A stretch of 51,722 nucleotides of DNA from Hydnum rufescens UP504 (GCA_014904985.1 MU129163.1:1-51722), one strand, 5' to 3'. Counted from the first letter of the stretch, positions 33,309 through 44,790 are shown. Notes: generated by a model not told the origin, from the letters alone. Made by a program: numbers and translations.

Positions 33309-34110
33309 TGTTGGAGGGATAAATCCCTACACCATAGAAATCCTCATCTGAGGCCATTTTCCCTACGAACGAATCAATTATATGTCACCGCGCTCATTTA
33401 ATTTTATCGCCATTCATTTATTCAAGAAATCAATTGGATTCCTACCCCTTTCCAACCCATAATATCGCCTCATTCCTTTACCATGTCCACCAGTCAATTT
33501 ATTGACTATCCGTCGGACTTCAACAGTCCTCATCAAAAAGGGGCAGTTTATGCCCTACTTCAAGTCCATTTTCTTTGGACAAGGCAATTCAACTTGCCAT
33601 CTTTCTTCAAGACTGGATGACTTGCCTGCTCTTCCAAGCCATCCTATTGCCTTAAGGGCAATGAATTGTGATTATGTAATGACGCGGACTGGGCCTAGTT
33701 CCAATTCTGGACTCGCAGATTCATCACATGATCCAGATAGGGGCTGCACTACTCTGAAGGAGTATTTCGAATTTCTCCGTCAGTTTTGATTGGATCGACT
33801 CGAAACGACTGCGCCCAGAAAGATATGAATCGTACCTATCAAACGGTACCAAACACGAAACGAACAGATCAAAAATGCGGTCCCTGTAACAATATCTTGC
33901 CATGATCTATACTCTGAAGGAGTATTTCTTGATTTTTGAAGCCAATTCTTATCGGATTCGTTCGCGAGTACCACGCCCTGAAAGCTGTTGAAAATGCACA
34001 TCGAACGGTACCAAGGGAAAAACGAGCGGACGCGAACTCCATTTTTCACAAGACAACTCCCTCCCCATGACTCCCCTTTACTCCACCATTCAAAATAGCG
34101 AATTACTTCC
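33309..34110 (+). mobile_element. second LTR family, TGTTGGAGGG start (right end uncertain)
   Basis: Starts TGTTGGAGGGATAAATCCC. Inside are two blocks with CTGAAGGAGTATTTC, a CCGTCAGTTTTGAT motif, AAACGGTACC and GAACGGTACC, i.e. the ~110-bp internal repeats of basidiomycete Gypsy LTRs. I cannot place its 3' end. Confidence 0.45.
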
Positions 34111-34723
34111 GGCCCTCTTATGTCTGATGGAGAAGACCCTCAGGGCGACCTATTCACTTTTCCTTAAGGGAACTTGTCCAGGTTTGAAGGAGGAATAGCA
34201 TGTAATGTGTCAATCTCCCCTTTTATCTTGAAATTGGAATATCTCCATCAGTTTTGAAGATTTTAACTTTATTTCTTTTTCTCTGTGTGTCCCTTAAGTC
34301 CGACTTTTTCACTTTCTATTGAGTCGAAGTCTGGATTGTATATTAGGTGCAGCTAGCACACAAATTCATTAGTTCTCCCCCTCCCTCCAGTTTGAAGCTC
34401 CTTGAACAGCTGCTGGTCCCTGGGTGATTTCTCACTACAAAAAGCGAATTCTAACTACACTTTGACTAAGGTCTCAAGAAGAGATTCTTAGGGTGTGGTA
34501 ATTTGACTGAAAGACACATTCTCACTTAATTGCTTGGGCTTTGTTGGCTCACTGCAATTTCCCCTGTTCAAAAGACCTTCCCCCACTCGAACCTGAACAT
34601 CTGGATTAGATCTGTGATCCCCTCTTTCGTCCCTGGCTCAACATCGTGGACAGTAGTTGGATTGGTTTAATAGCCATCCTGCTTACAGCGGATGTACAGT
34701 GCCCTAAGTCAACACGTGATGCC
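34111..34723. other. gap with no supported gene
   Basis: Mixed-composition sequence, possibly the end of the LTR or retroelement interior. No open frame worth calling. Confidence 0.35.
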
Positions 34724-35897
34724 TCAATGACATACCAAGTGTCCACTGCCACCGCATTTGCAGCTGGGCTCAGGGAAGTGGCTGGCGAGGGTGTCATACA
34801 TACCAGCACTATTATGTGAATGGGATGAGTAAACTAAATGATTTAAATAGTGCATAGCTAAACTTACAATGACTCGCTGCCAAGCCAGATGAGATTGGGG
34901 CTGGCAGTCTCTGATGGACTCATACATCTGGGCCATGCTGCCACCCATCCCTGCTCAAACCATCAAAATTTGACGGACTGACACCCTCCGGTGCAGCCCA
35001 TGCCATATCTCTCGAACCCATCATTCCTGATGAGGGCCCATGGCTTGAGCCCACTGTTCTGGCCCTCCAATCATTATCGACAGCTACTTTGGATCTCATT
35101 CGAGATGCACGCAGGGTGGTGGGAGGTTGGCGAGACTGCGAAGTTTGGGGAATGGAAGGGCTGGGCCAGTCCCATTGCGTGTTGTGGGGGAAGTCACAAG
35201 AGCAAAGGGGGAGGTCACAAGAGCAAAGGGGGAGGTCACAAGAGCAAAGGGGGAGGTCACAAGAGCAAAGGGGGAGGTCACAAGAGCAAAGGGGGAGGTC
35301 ATGAGAATGAGGGAGATTGCAAGAATGAGGGAGATTGCGAGAACAAGGGAGATCGTGAGAATGAGGGAGATCATGAGAGTGAGAGGGGAGATCATGAGAG
35401 TGTGGGGGATGGTCCCAAGAGCGAGAAGTGTTGTCACCAAAGTGGGGATGGAGATCATGAGAGTGAGGAGAGAGGTCACAAGAGTGAGGAGAGAGGTTGC
35501 GAGAGCAGGGTTGGAGATCGTGAGAACCATGTTCGGAACACTCATGTGAACTAGAATGTTGCCCAGAAGGCCCAGAAGGCCCAGAAGGTTCTCTGGAAGA
35601 TGATCGTAGATGGTCATGCATCCCACTGCGCAATTTAGGGGAATGAGACTGATTACTTGAAAGTGCCACAGAAGCACCACAAGTTCTGGTTTGGGCTGAG
35701 GGACTCAGGGAATGTGATCGAGTACGAGGATGCAGGGGGGACAGCTCATGACATGGGTGGGAGACTTGATGAGAATATGGGGTGGAAGGCAAAGGCAGGT
35801 GTGACTTTGAGCCTTGCACAAATATATCCTCTGAAGGCGACCCAGGAGAAATGACATCAGGCAGAGTGTCAGGGCGACACTGCCGTCGAAGCCACAA
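34724..35897 (-). CDS. low-complexity Ser/His/Leu-rich protein, unrecognised
   Basis: Open frame of 325 aa (35897-34920). The N-terminal third is Ser/Pro/His-rich. The centre is built of seven-residue repeats (SHDLP.. and CSCDLPL), and the C-terminus is mixed. A further open frame (34948-34724) overlaps its end and contains an intron-like GTAAGT...TAATAG at 34867-34809, so the 3' end may be spliced. The heptads come directly from the 21-bp DNA repeats at 35185-35300, so part of the open frame could be a by-product of a minisatellite. The start at 35897 faces the start of the gene at 36128 across a 230-bp gap. No function proposed. Confidence 0.3.
35185..35300. repeat. 21-bp tandem repeat, about 5.5 copies
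   Basis: Unit GGGGGAGGTCACAAGAGCAA plus A. Diverged derivatives (GAGAATGAGGGAGATC and similar) extend to about 35520. Confidence 0.9.
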
Positions 35898-35930
35898 ACA
35901 GAAAGAGGAAAGAGATTAATTAACCACACG

Positions 35931-36054
35931 CTATCGCAGTGGGAATCCTGAGTATACACCACACAACAAGGGACACACAAGTCTCGCACCTATCGCAGTG
36001 GGAATCCTGAGAGATCGAAACTGGTGATCCCCCAACTGCGAAGGGCTATAAATA
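35931..36054 (+). promoter_or_regulatory. direct repeats and TATA box upstream of the 36128 gene
   Basis: The same 22 bases (beginning CTATCGCAGTGGGAATCC) occur at 35931-35952 and 35990-36011. TATAAATA is at 36047-36054, about 75 bases before the ATG, followed by pyrimidine-rich sequence (CTTCCAGAGCC, CTTCCATAACC), the usual layout of a fungal start region. The repeats could be binding sites for a regulator shared with the minus-strand gene at 35897. Confidence 0.5.
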
Positions 36055-36127
36055 CTATTTCCTGCACACAGCCTCCAACCTTCCAGAGCCTTCTGCCGTC
36101 TTCCATAACCTTCCGGATCCTCCTAGA

Positions 36128-36520
36128 ATGCCAGCTCCACAGCCCATCAGTCAGCCTCCACAGCCACCATCACTAAGCCTCACTAAGCTGATGCAGCTGT
36201 GTTACGAATCCTGTGTGCACCTCCACATGGCTATGCCCCAACTTCCATATGTATCCCCCTTAGCGTATGTACTTCCAAGACAGTGTACGCCTGGGTACTC
36301 CAAAGGTGTCCAAGTGTCAAAGGACCATAATGATGTGGATGGAGTATGGATTGGGACAGGTGATGTGGATTCAGGGACTGGGGTAGAGGAGGAGGAGGGG
36401 GAGTCTGGATTGGCAACTCCATGGACTCACGTGGGGAGCAAGGGAACAACAGGTGCTGACAAGGCGTTAATGCTCCCACTGGTTGACTACCCAGCCCATA
36501 GCCTGCTGGCCGAGGCCTGA
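36128..36520 (+). CDS. small hypothetical protein, 130 aa
   Basis: Open frame with a Pro/Gln-rich start, a central hydrophobic/aromatic stretch (LCYESCVHLHMAMPQLPY) and a Glu-rich C-terminal part. No domain recognised. It is supported mainly by the promoter-like sequence upstream (TATAAATA at 36047). The frame closes with TGA at 36518-36520; a 3' extension by splicing cannot be excluded. Confidence 0.35.
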   Translation: MPAPQPISQPPQPPSLSLTKLMQLCYESCVHLHMAMPQLPYVSPLAYVLPRQCTPGYSKGVQVSKDHNDVDGVWIGTGDVDSGTGVEEEEGESGLATPWTHVGSKGTTGADKALMLPLVDYPAHSLLAEA

Positions 36521-36676
36521 TAGAACGAGGGCAATAATAATAAGAGAAATGCCAATAATGGCAAGGATGACAATAACCCCCATAGTGAATGGAGGGAGAG
36601 AGGAGACAAGAGCATTTGAGGAAGTAGGCGCCATATGATAGGGTCAATGAAGAATGATACTCTGACGGGTAAGTCC

Positions 36677-37864
36677 TTAGGCGGAAGCAAATGTCAATTT
36701 GATCCTGACACAGAGTAGAAGATTGATGATGGGGTGGTGATCTGGGGCAGGGGTAAGATCTCTGGGAGTGATGGGGGAGTATTCAGGTGTATGGGGTTGC
36801 GAACCCAGTGAACCTTGTGATGTGACTTGGGGGTGAGCCAAGGCGTGATCATCCACCACCATTTTCACGAGCTCATCTGCGGCTTTGTTGGCTGAGTCAT
36901 CATTATGATCGTTTTCGTCATCACCAACTTCAGACACATTCTGAGCAGTCAATCCCTCGCCACCAGGAGCATCCTTGTCTGCAGATCGATTCTCCTCTTC
37001 GATAGACCGATGGTTTTCCTCTTCTGTTGGTTGATGGTTCTCCTCTTCCACAGGCTGACGATTCCCCTCATCCATAGACTGGTAGTTCTCCTCTTCCATA
37101 GGTCAACAGTTCTCCTCTTCTGTAGGTCAATGGTCCTCTTCTGTAGGTTGATGGTTCTCCTCTTCCCTAGGCTGATGGTTCTCCTCTGCTGACTGGCAAG
37201 CATCTTCTGCATGGTGATCATTCTCTGGGGGCAGTATTTGAGCTTCTTCCTCACAGCTGGGTGCCTCCGTGTCCCCCTGAGAATGCTCCTCTACCTGCAT
37301 TTGAGCATTTTCTTCTGCACATCTGGGTACCTCAGCCTCTCCCCAAGAATTCTCTTCTACCAGCAGTCAATCATCAACTTTCTGATGGTGGCATCATTCC
37401 TTTTCCCTCTGGTGTCCAGCCCCCTTTCTAGGCATATTCTTAGCCGCCTGATGCGCCTCCTTGGTGTACTTTGTTCTCCACATGGTGGTCAAAAACATGT
37501 CAAAGGGTTTCTTCTCCCTGCAACCCAGTTTAATCTGTTTTCTGATGTCATGGAAAACATCAAGATCCCCCCCCCTTGCTTTTTGAATGTACTTTGCAGC
37601 AGCATCCTTTTCAGCATCCATGGCAGCTTTCTTAGCTGCTGCTTTTGCTTTTCGAGCCTCGAATGCTTCATCAGACTCATCCATTTCCTGTTCAATAACC
37701 TTCCCTTGGTTTATTTCTATCTTGTCCAAGGGTTCCAAGTCATCATCTGTTTCCCATGTCATATTGATATATATCATGGCGGGGTTGAGGAGCCATGGGG
37801 GGGGGGGTATATCAGGAATAATTGAAGGGCTGTGGAGGGTCAAGGTGAAGTATTTCTGCACCAA
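36677..37864 (-). pseudogene. Glu-rich repeat protein, decayed
   Basis: One reading frame runs from 37864 to 36677, interrupted by four TGA codons (near 37394, 37370, 37130 and 37100). The first part is charged and probably coiled-coil (EARKAKAAAKKAAMDAEKDA). The second part has repeats of the type EEENHQP with a spacer (about 37190-36990), then an Asp/Asn-rich tail. Upstream, 38182-37865 holds an open frame in another phase; a run of 11 C's at about 37798-37808 may be where the frame slipped. Family unknown. Confidence 0.4.
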
Positions 37865-38314
37865 ACAGTCCTGAAAGTCGAAACCTAAGGGGATCCCTTG
37901 ACTTCTGCTGGATGAGACTCAGATATGCATCTTCATCCAAATAATTGCCTATATGATGAAGCTTGTGGAAGCTGGCAGACTTTACAATCCATACAGGAGG
38001 GCGAATAATTGGATGGCATGGCGCCATCTCAACTGATATGTGATGTGGTTTGGACACTGTAGCGGGATTGGACGTGCGAAGGAATGTGTCATGGCATTGT
38101 TTTGTGCCATAGACATCATAGAGTACACAGATCCCCAAGTTCCTCTACACCAAAGATTGGGACCCCATTGCTCTCTAGCCATGAAAGGGTGGCCTGTATT
38201 TCAACCAAATTGCATGGCAATGGAAATCTGAAGACGGCACCGATCATGTCGTCATCGAAACCATGGCGAAGGTACTTCAGTCAAAGGATCCTCTGATGCG
38301 ATATGATCAGTGTA

Positions 38315-39297
38315 TCAGTGCATAAAATAACGAGCTAGGCCACTGTATTCATAGGATGCCCACAGAATGTTGCTGCAAACCTCGCGTGCTCGACCAAGTG
38401 ATGGAAATAGACCTTCTATAACCCCCTGTGGGTTACTATCCACACCAAGTGGGGGAGTGGGACGAATATCGCAACCAGTAAGTTTTGACCGGCCCACAAC
38501 GTCTCTCCAATCTCGATAGCGAGTGCGGGATCTATTAGCGAACGCCACTAGGGAACCCGCATAACTATAATTTAGTCTATAGTTATCTCTCGAAACGAAA
38601 ACAATGTCAGTGGGGCAGGGAGTACTGGGTCATCAAAACGGTGAACAATATATGGCCAATGGGGTGCTTTCGAGTTCAGAGGAAAAGGGATGTGAGTAAA
38701 ATCGTTGAATTCCAAATCGTTCCCGAAGTCAGGAATTTGATCCCATCTACATGGAAGGGGGTCGTAGCAATACAATTTGTTGTCGTCTTCGTTGAATTGA
38801 TGTACATGGGTATAGTGCCGGGCAGTGTTGGAGAACCTGAGGGTCCAATGTTCCAGTCTGACGATGCTCGCTGTGTCAGGATCGTTCGCATGCATAGCGC
38901 TATTGGCTAAGATAGAGTCAGGAAACATTGAAAGAAAAAAACAATGAGAAAATATCGGACCTTCATATGTAGTCTGTGAATGCTCTGTGAATATGCTTTC
39001 GTTAGCATAAACAGAGGGGCTTTCGAAGTCGGCACAAGGAATAAGGTTGAAACGAGGGTCCACTTTCATAGGCCTCTCCCAGTCACGAATGAAAAGACCT
39101 TGGGAAAACCCGTCTATGTGAATTTGCTCCGCATGCATGCCCACCAACTTTTCTGGACCCGTGCTTCCATCTCCAACCACACCCGAGGCAGAGGGAGAAT
39201 GGTCAACAACTTGGTCACATTCCGAGCCTGTGCTCCTATCTTCCACCACGCCCGAGGCAGCGGAAGACAGGTTTGCAACGTGGCTTTGCGATTGCAT
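38315..39297 (-). CDS. hypothetical protein, 291 aa, three exons
   Basis: I infer exons 39297-38961, 38906-38640 and 38586-38315, joined across two short GT-AG introns of 54 and 53 nt. Both have a CTGAC branch motif about 14-20 nt before the 3' site, and the combined length (876 nt) is a whole number of codons. The N-terminal 50 residues contain a short duplicated motif (ASGVVEDRSTG / ASGVVGDGSTG). The rest is rich in aromatic residues (HWTLRFSNTARHYTHVHQFN; RTRYRDWRDVVGRSK) and has no obvious transmembrane segment. No TGA damage. I do not recognise the family. The second donor (GTTTTG) is weak, so a frameshifted pseudogene is the alternative. Confidence 0.45.
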
Positions 39298-39404
39298 CGT
39301 AGTGAAGCAGCTGGTGCACGGACTTCGGCAAACCCCGAACTAGCTGGTACGAGATAATCCTATCCGTAATAGGTTAATAAGCAATTGGATCGCCTAGGAC
39401 ATTG

Positions 39405-39670
39405 GTACATAGACAATAACAACCATCTCATTGGCAATAGATAAGAGATTCTCTATGAAGAGTTGCAAGAGGAGGACTACTACATCAAATACAGGAAATT
39501 CGCCCGTCACCTTGAGATACTCGATCTCCAAGAAAGCTATATTAAGGATGAACAAGCCAATCTCAAACGTGAACTCATTCGGGTGTGAGAAGAAGCCAAA
39601 TGCATCCAATCCGTACCACTGGCAATCAGCCAGTTCCTCGAACCCATCGATCACCTGACAAGAATTGTAG
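39405..39670 (+). pseudogene. fragment of proteasome ATPase RPT3, copy 1
   Basis: The translated sequence (YIKDEQANLKRELI, then KCIQSVPLAISQFLEPIDH) matches the conserved N-terminal coiled coil and OB-fold start of the 26S proteasome regulatory subunit 6B (RPT3). It has an in-frame stop after NLKRELIRV and another near 39450, and ends abruptly near the VGS motif. Only this N-terminal part is present; the AAA ATPase domain is missing. Non-functional. Confidence 0.7.
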
Positions 39671-39737
39671 GATCCACAATCACCCCTGTGACGGTTGATG
39701 TGACATGATTTGCATTGGATTGTTGAGAACTTTGGTA

Positions 39738-40175
39738 ATGGAAAATAACAATCATCTTGTTGGAATTGAGAAGAAAGCTCTCTATGAAGAGTTGCAAGAG
39801 GAGGACTACATCAAATACAAGAAACTTGCCCATCACCTTGAGATGGTCGATCTCCAAGAAAGCTATATTAAGAATGAACAGGCCAATCTCAAATGTGAAC
39901 CCATTCAGGCACAAGAAGTCAAATGCATCCAATCTGTACCACTAGTAATCAGCCAGTTCCTCAGACCCATTGATCACCTGACAGGAATAGTAGGAATCAA
40001 CAACTGGCTCGAATTATGTCACTTGTATTCTTTCCACTCTTGATTGTGAATTGCTGAAACCATCTTCCTCTGTTGCACTACACCATCACTTCAACATCTT
40101 TTGGGGGATGGACACTCAGAAGCACAAGATCAGAGAGGTGGTCGAAATCCCTCTTAAGTGCTTTGGCTTGTAGAA
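39738..40175 (+). pseudogene. fragment of proteasome ATPase RPT3, copy 2
   Basis: Same stretch as copy 1, ~85-90% alike by eye, but longer. After a one-base frame slip near 39995 it continues [15 protein letters not shown] and [14 protein letters not shown], then jumps to [17 protein letters not shown]. In RPT3 these last two segments are separated by some 40 residues, so there is an internal deletion. It ends at a TAG near 40174, before the Walker A motif. Two head-to-tail fragments of one housekeeping gene suggest capture and tandem duplication. Confidence 0.7.
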
Positions 40176-41020
40176 AAAATAGTGATATCTATATACTCAG
40201 TGTATTAAATATTTCCTATGGCGTTTAAATTATATCGTCCCCCTGTATTCCGCTCACCTCTGTTATCATTTTCATTCGCGAGAGTGAAGCAATTGCGACG
40301 AAATGATTCGAAATCGACTGTCTTTGTGCCAGATCCAAATTCCAATGCGACTTGTCTTTTACAGGTAAGCTGCCTCTGGCAGAGTTCTGTCCCGATGACC
40401 GGCCAGCCTGACAGCTCTGCCTGCAGACTGTTACATCTCCTTTGGGAAATGGACTGAGCAAGGATACGGCTCTGCCTGTGCCTGCAACGTCAGATATACA
40501 TTTTTTCTTGATGACTCCACAGTGCTTGTAGCTCTGCCTGCGGCCTGCTTAGTCTCACATGGAGGGTACAAATCGCCTCTATATTGGATTGCTAATCCCT
40601 GGTGTCCACCCTAACCATTGCCTGGAACACTGGCCTACTCGGGATGTTAAGAACGTGTTCACCTATCTGGCTGCGTGGTGCATGATACAAGGGATTGTGA
40701 TAGAAAGGCCTGGTTTCAGGACCACATACGTACTTTTTTCCTGCTATCTTGATGATGGGATATTAACGGATTATCTTTAGTCATCCAATTTCGTTATCCA
40801 GGTCGCTGTAGAGGGGCTGCAGGCTGCAGAGGATACACTTGGTCAGCATATGAATGAAACAATGTTTTACCATCCGCCCCCTGGATTGCCAAAAGACTTG
40901 TTGTGTTGCTTCTATTGATGTGCCTTGTCACCAAAGTCATTGTGAAAAGAAAGTGAGCTCAATCTATTGTATCCTTAATCTTTTATGTATTTACAACTAT
41001 TGACATAGAATTCTTTCATT
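40176..41020. other. no gene; scattered GCTCTGCCTG motifs
   Basis: Motifs of the form GCTCTGCCTG followed by CTGC and ACGTC/TCTC occur near 40420, 40470 and 40535, and again near 42385, 42440 and 42570. They look like remnants of a ~65-bp repeat. The plus-strand open frames at 40218-40457 and 40559-40780 have no recognisable product. Confidence 0.3.
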
Positions 41021-41100
41021 GTGGGTGGCCGTCGTGGCTGAGTGAGGCGATGGTGGTGTCAGCTAGGACAGACGAGGTTCGGTGGGAGGTTCTTTCAGCA
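41021..41100 (+). repeat. tRNA-like (SINE-head-like) sequence
   Basis: A-box-like TGGCTGAGTGAGG at 41035-41047 and B-box-like GAGGTTCGGTGGG at 41074-41086, at roughly tRNA-like spacing. No cloverleaf with a proper acceptor stem is evident, so it is not called a tRNA gene. Confidence 0.25.
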
Positions 41101-41466
41101 CACCTTGACCTTGCAACCCCCTATGATAGGTTCTGTCCCCATCCCCCTCCCCCTTTGAAATTGGCCTGTACCCCCGACATCACTGTTGGGTGGTACCTCC
41201 CATTATCGACATGGTCAACTGCTGTGGCCTCGTCTGCAAATTTTCCCACAGTCCCCAATGTGGCTACTGACTCTGGACCTCTCACTGGCAACAAGCGCAA
41301 GCCTGCCAATTCTGGGGCTAGTATGCCACCTGCGAAATGGTTCAAGGGGGCCGACCTGGATCCCATGGAGACTGATCCAGAAATTGTGGGTGATGAGATG
41401 GAGGGCATGGAACATACTCCCGGCAACGATGTTATGATGATGGATGATCAACTTGAACACGGATGA
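41050..41466 (+). CDS. hypothetical open frame, 138 aa
   Basis: Plus-strand frame with a Pro-rich middle and an acidic, Met-rich C-terminus (PMETDPEIVGDEMEGMEHTP). The stretch GNKRKPANSGASMPPAKWFKG looks like disordered protein sequence, which argues slightly for real coding. It overlaps the tRNA-like sequence at its start. No domain, no homolog recognised, no promoter evidence. Confidence 0.25.
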   Translation: MVVSARTDEVRWEVLSAHLDLATPYDRFCPHPPPPLKLACTPDITVGWYLPLSTWSTAVASSANFPTVPNVATDSGPLTGNKRKPANSGASMPPAKWFKGADLDPMETDPEIVGDEMEGMEHTPGNDVMMMDDQLEHG

Positions 41467-41735
41467 TCTGAATGGATGTATCAGGTGCAGTATGCTTGAA
41501 GTTCTGAGTTTAGAGTACGTTGCCATGAGGGTTACTTATCTCTCATGATGTTTGTTCTTGCCTATTTCACCTTCCCAATTTTTTTGTGTATGAGCTGCAA
41601 CTCTACATATGCAAGTACACAATGTCTCCATCCCCCTGTCCTCTGATTACTGAGTCATCCCTCCGACGTCTGATGATAAGTTCAATCTTTGTCATATCAT
41701 TTATGTATATAATTCACAATAATAATATTGTAGAT

Positions 41736-41757
41736 GTGGTGGTGGTGGTGGTGGTGG
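41736..41757. repeat. (GGT)n microsatellite, about 7 copies
   Basis: Uninterrupted GGT units in otherwise AT-rich non-coding sequence. Confidence 0.85.
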
Positions 41758-42772
41758 AACTCTCTCTTATATACCACTTTGGGCTGCCTACAGGTAGCTA
41801 TGAGGCGCCTAGGGCAGTCCTTGTACATCATATACAGGGATAAATATTCTCTCACATCCCCCCTTCTCTTGATAAGTGGCCTTTGGACTCATATTGTTTC
41901 CATCCCCATTGCTGTTTCCAGTGGAATATTGTAGATGTTACATGAGTATGAATGTTTTCAGGTCCCTCTGATGTCAGTTTCTCAATCTCTCTAATGAGTT
42001 AAAGCATCTCTGGTCCATGTATATGGGCATATCCCAGGGAAGTATCCCAAGTGCTAAAGGTGTGTATTTCTTATGTCCTGTTTTCTGAGACACTTACAAA
42101 AAAAACTTATGTTCTGCCATAGCTCAGAGTGTGTACGTGTGTACATTGCTTTCTATCCTTTCCTTCATCACTGAATCCAATATGGTCCAGGTACTACAGA
42201 TGCGTATTTTTTATTTCTTGTTTTCTGGGACACTTACAAAAAGACTCACATTCTGCCATAGCTCAGAGCGTGTACATTGCCTCTATCACCTCCATCATCA
42301 CCGAATCCCAAAGACTATGTACTCTACCGGCTCAACCTGGTGTGTGCAAAGGCTCTTGGTGGCACACCAAGACCAAGTACCCCATTCAGCTCTGCCTGTT
42401 GTGTACAAAGTCTCTTTTCCGCAACTCACTTGATGGCAGAGCACTCGGCCTGTTACCTGCTACGTTTCCTTTGAGTAACACACCCACTCAGTGACCAAAC
42501 AGAAGACAGCTTGCCTGTTATTCTGTAACGTCTCACGGGGTCTCCGATGACTGCACTATGTTATGGCTCGGCCTGTTAACCAGCTACGTCTCATCTCACT
42601 ACACCAAGGGATCATCGCCAGTGTCCTTGCCTTGGTATCTTGAAGTCCTATTGTCCTCTCTTCTGTAAGTTAAGCTTCCAGTTGTAGCTAAGTTCAGTCC
42701 CTAATATCATTTGCAACACAGAATATGAGCAAAGCTGTACTTAAGTGCCTTAGTTGGGTCACACAGGAACGT
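41758..42772. other. no gene; internally repetitive
   Basis: A segment containing CTGTTTTCTGAGACACTTACA near 42080 recurs near 42225 with the following CATAGCTCAGAG.GTGTAC, an old duplication of ~140 bp. Degenerate GCCTGTT.CTGCTACGT motifs follow at 42380-42600. Confidence 0.35.
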
Positions 42773-44790
42773 ATGGGAATCATGCCACCGAAGCATGATG
42801 ATGACAGCTTGGGTCCACCATCCTCTTCCAGCACCCATCCACCTCCTAAAATCAAGCATTGATGTTCATGGGCCAAGTTCCCTTCTGGGGAAGTTTTTGC
42901 CCAAGGGCCCTCAGGTGATATCATTGCCACTGATCTCCCATATCATCCACCTTCTCCCAAAACAGGAGGTCCTTCAGAACCAGAGGCATCATTCATCCCT
43001 CTGCTTCTTGATGGCATAGCAGAACCTTTGCATTTGTCCCGAATTCATATTGTAACCAACACTTGCTCTCGCCATGCTCATGCTAAGGAAGCTGCAGCTA
43101 TCCAGTGGAATCATGTCATTATCCCATCCCTCATTCAACCTTTCATGTTGTTTGAGAGAGAGTGATTATTGCATCGGGAGGAACATACTGTTCAGGTTGA
43201 GGAGGCTTGCAGATGCGGAAAACAACGGAGGCTCCTCAAAGTTCTTTGCATGTACTTTGAACACTTGGAAACTATTGAATTTCATGTGTGTGGTTGTCCA
43301 TCCTGAACTGCTGCAAGACAATTGGTACTGCGCGGTTTGTTCCTATGTGCCCCACTTCACCCCTCATTGGCTGTTAGCATTGACATGTTGGAATTTGTGG
43401 CTGAACTGTTTGTTCAACAAGCTCCGAATGAACGAGCATGGGCAGCCACCTTGGAAAATTTCCTCAAGCATTGAGGGTTCAAATTTGGGGGGAATGATTC
43501 CTTACATTGCTGCTTTGCCACTGCTCTTGCCCAATACCAGGTGCTTGTTCGGGTGATCAACCAAGAGATGTCAGCTGTAGTTGAGAGTTGTCGAGGCCAG
43601 GTGTTGTCCACTAAGGGTGATGGTAGTGCAACTGAGTCCCAGGTAATATGTGAGGACACTTTGAATCCCGCAAATCCTGCCATTGGGGGTAGTGAAAGCA
43701 ATATCCACCAGCTCGACACTGATACACCTATACCGGAGCAAAAGTACAACAATGCCCATAAGCATGCCGGTCCATATCACTGTGGTGATGATGAACTCCC
43801 CAGCCTCTACCTCCAGTCTTGCTGTCTGTTGTGCTTTGGGGGCTCGCAGACTATTGGTCTCCCCCTTCAGGCTATTGTGTGCATTGATGCAAACTTTCAA
43901 CTCAAGCGGAACCAAGACAAGGATCTGAGGAAGGATCACAAGGGAGAAACCGGATCTTGAAATCCTCTGATAGCTTCCCCACAGACAGTTCTGCTTGACC
44001 AAAGCCAGGTTGACATCATGGAAGCAAGGGTCAATGAATTGCAGCCATCTCGATCAAAAGGGAGAGCAGAGCAGAAGTGGAAGGCTGATGAAGTGGATGA
44101 TGACACTTCTAGTCCATTGGAAGATGAAAAAGTAGAGGCAGGGCTTGACATACCCAATTCTGTATTGGATGGATGTGAAAAATCATTCATTGCTGCTGAT
44201 GGGGACCGAATCAAGGCATCGATGCAATATTTTGATGACACTGGAGTGATGGCCTGCTTGTGCTGCCATGACCTACCTCTTTTCTTGTAAACATGCACAC
44301 TGCGGGTGAGAAACAATTCTATGCCTTTGCCCTATTGGATGCACTGCTTTCTGAGCTTCTGGGATGTTGGTGTATTGGCCTTTTGTATGATATCACATGC
44401 CAAATTCATTGTAGTCTCCTCAAATGGGACTTTATTCCAGAGTGGGAGGGGCGCATTGAATTTGGAGTTTCTGTCTTCCATGCTTATGGCCACCAGTGGA
44501 CTTGTCAGCTTTGGTATCACCCTTGTAAATCTGAAAAGTGGGGACTGTCAGATGGTGAAGGATGTGAAAGGTTCTGGAGCCAGTTAAAGAGGCTCATTCC
44601 TGGTCTCCAGGTCACTGGTTATCACCGTCGCTTGTTCATCCTTGATATCCAAGCTGAACATATTACAAAGTCCAAACTAGTCACAGTTGGTCGATGGCTG
44701 AAGGACCGGGTGAATACAGTGAGGAGATGGATAGCTGAGGGTGAAGAAGTCCTCCATGAGTGGTCGGTTCCAGCCTGGTCAGCCATATAG
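42773..44790 (+). pseudogene. KDZ-type transposase, 3'-truncated and decayed
   Basis: KDZ (Kyakuja/Dileera/Zisupton) transposase. From an ATG at 42773 one frame runs to about 44280, broken only by TGA codons (near 42862, 43165, 43305, 43470 and 43957). A ~4-base frame slip near 44285 then shifts to the frame ending at 44790. It contains the family's cysteine cluster (CRCG ... CGC, about 43213-43302), a first Asp in CIDANFQLK (43885), a second in YDITCQ (44389), and the Glu-containing DGEGCERFW (about 44551-44577). Compared with the minus-strand copy it lacks the C-terminal ~350 residues. Inactive. Confidence 0.75.

Noticed and set aside
38572..39297. TET/JBP dioxygenase associated with KDZ elements
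   Set aside because: I looked for one because such genes accompany some KDZ elements; the frame lacks a recognisable HxD...H iron-binding arrangement and has no similarity I can name.
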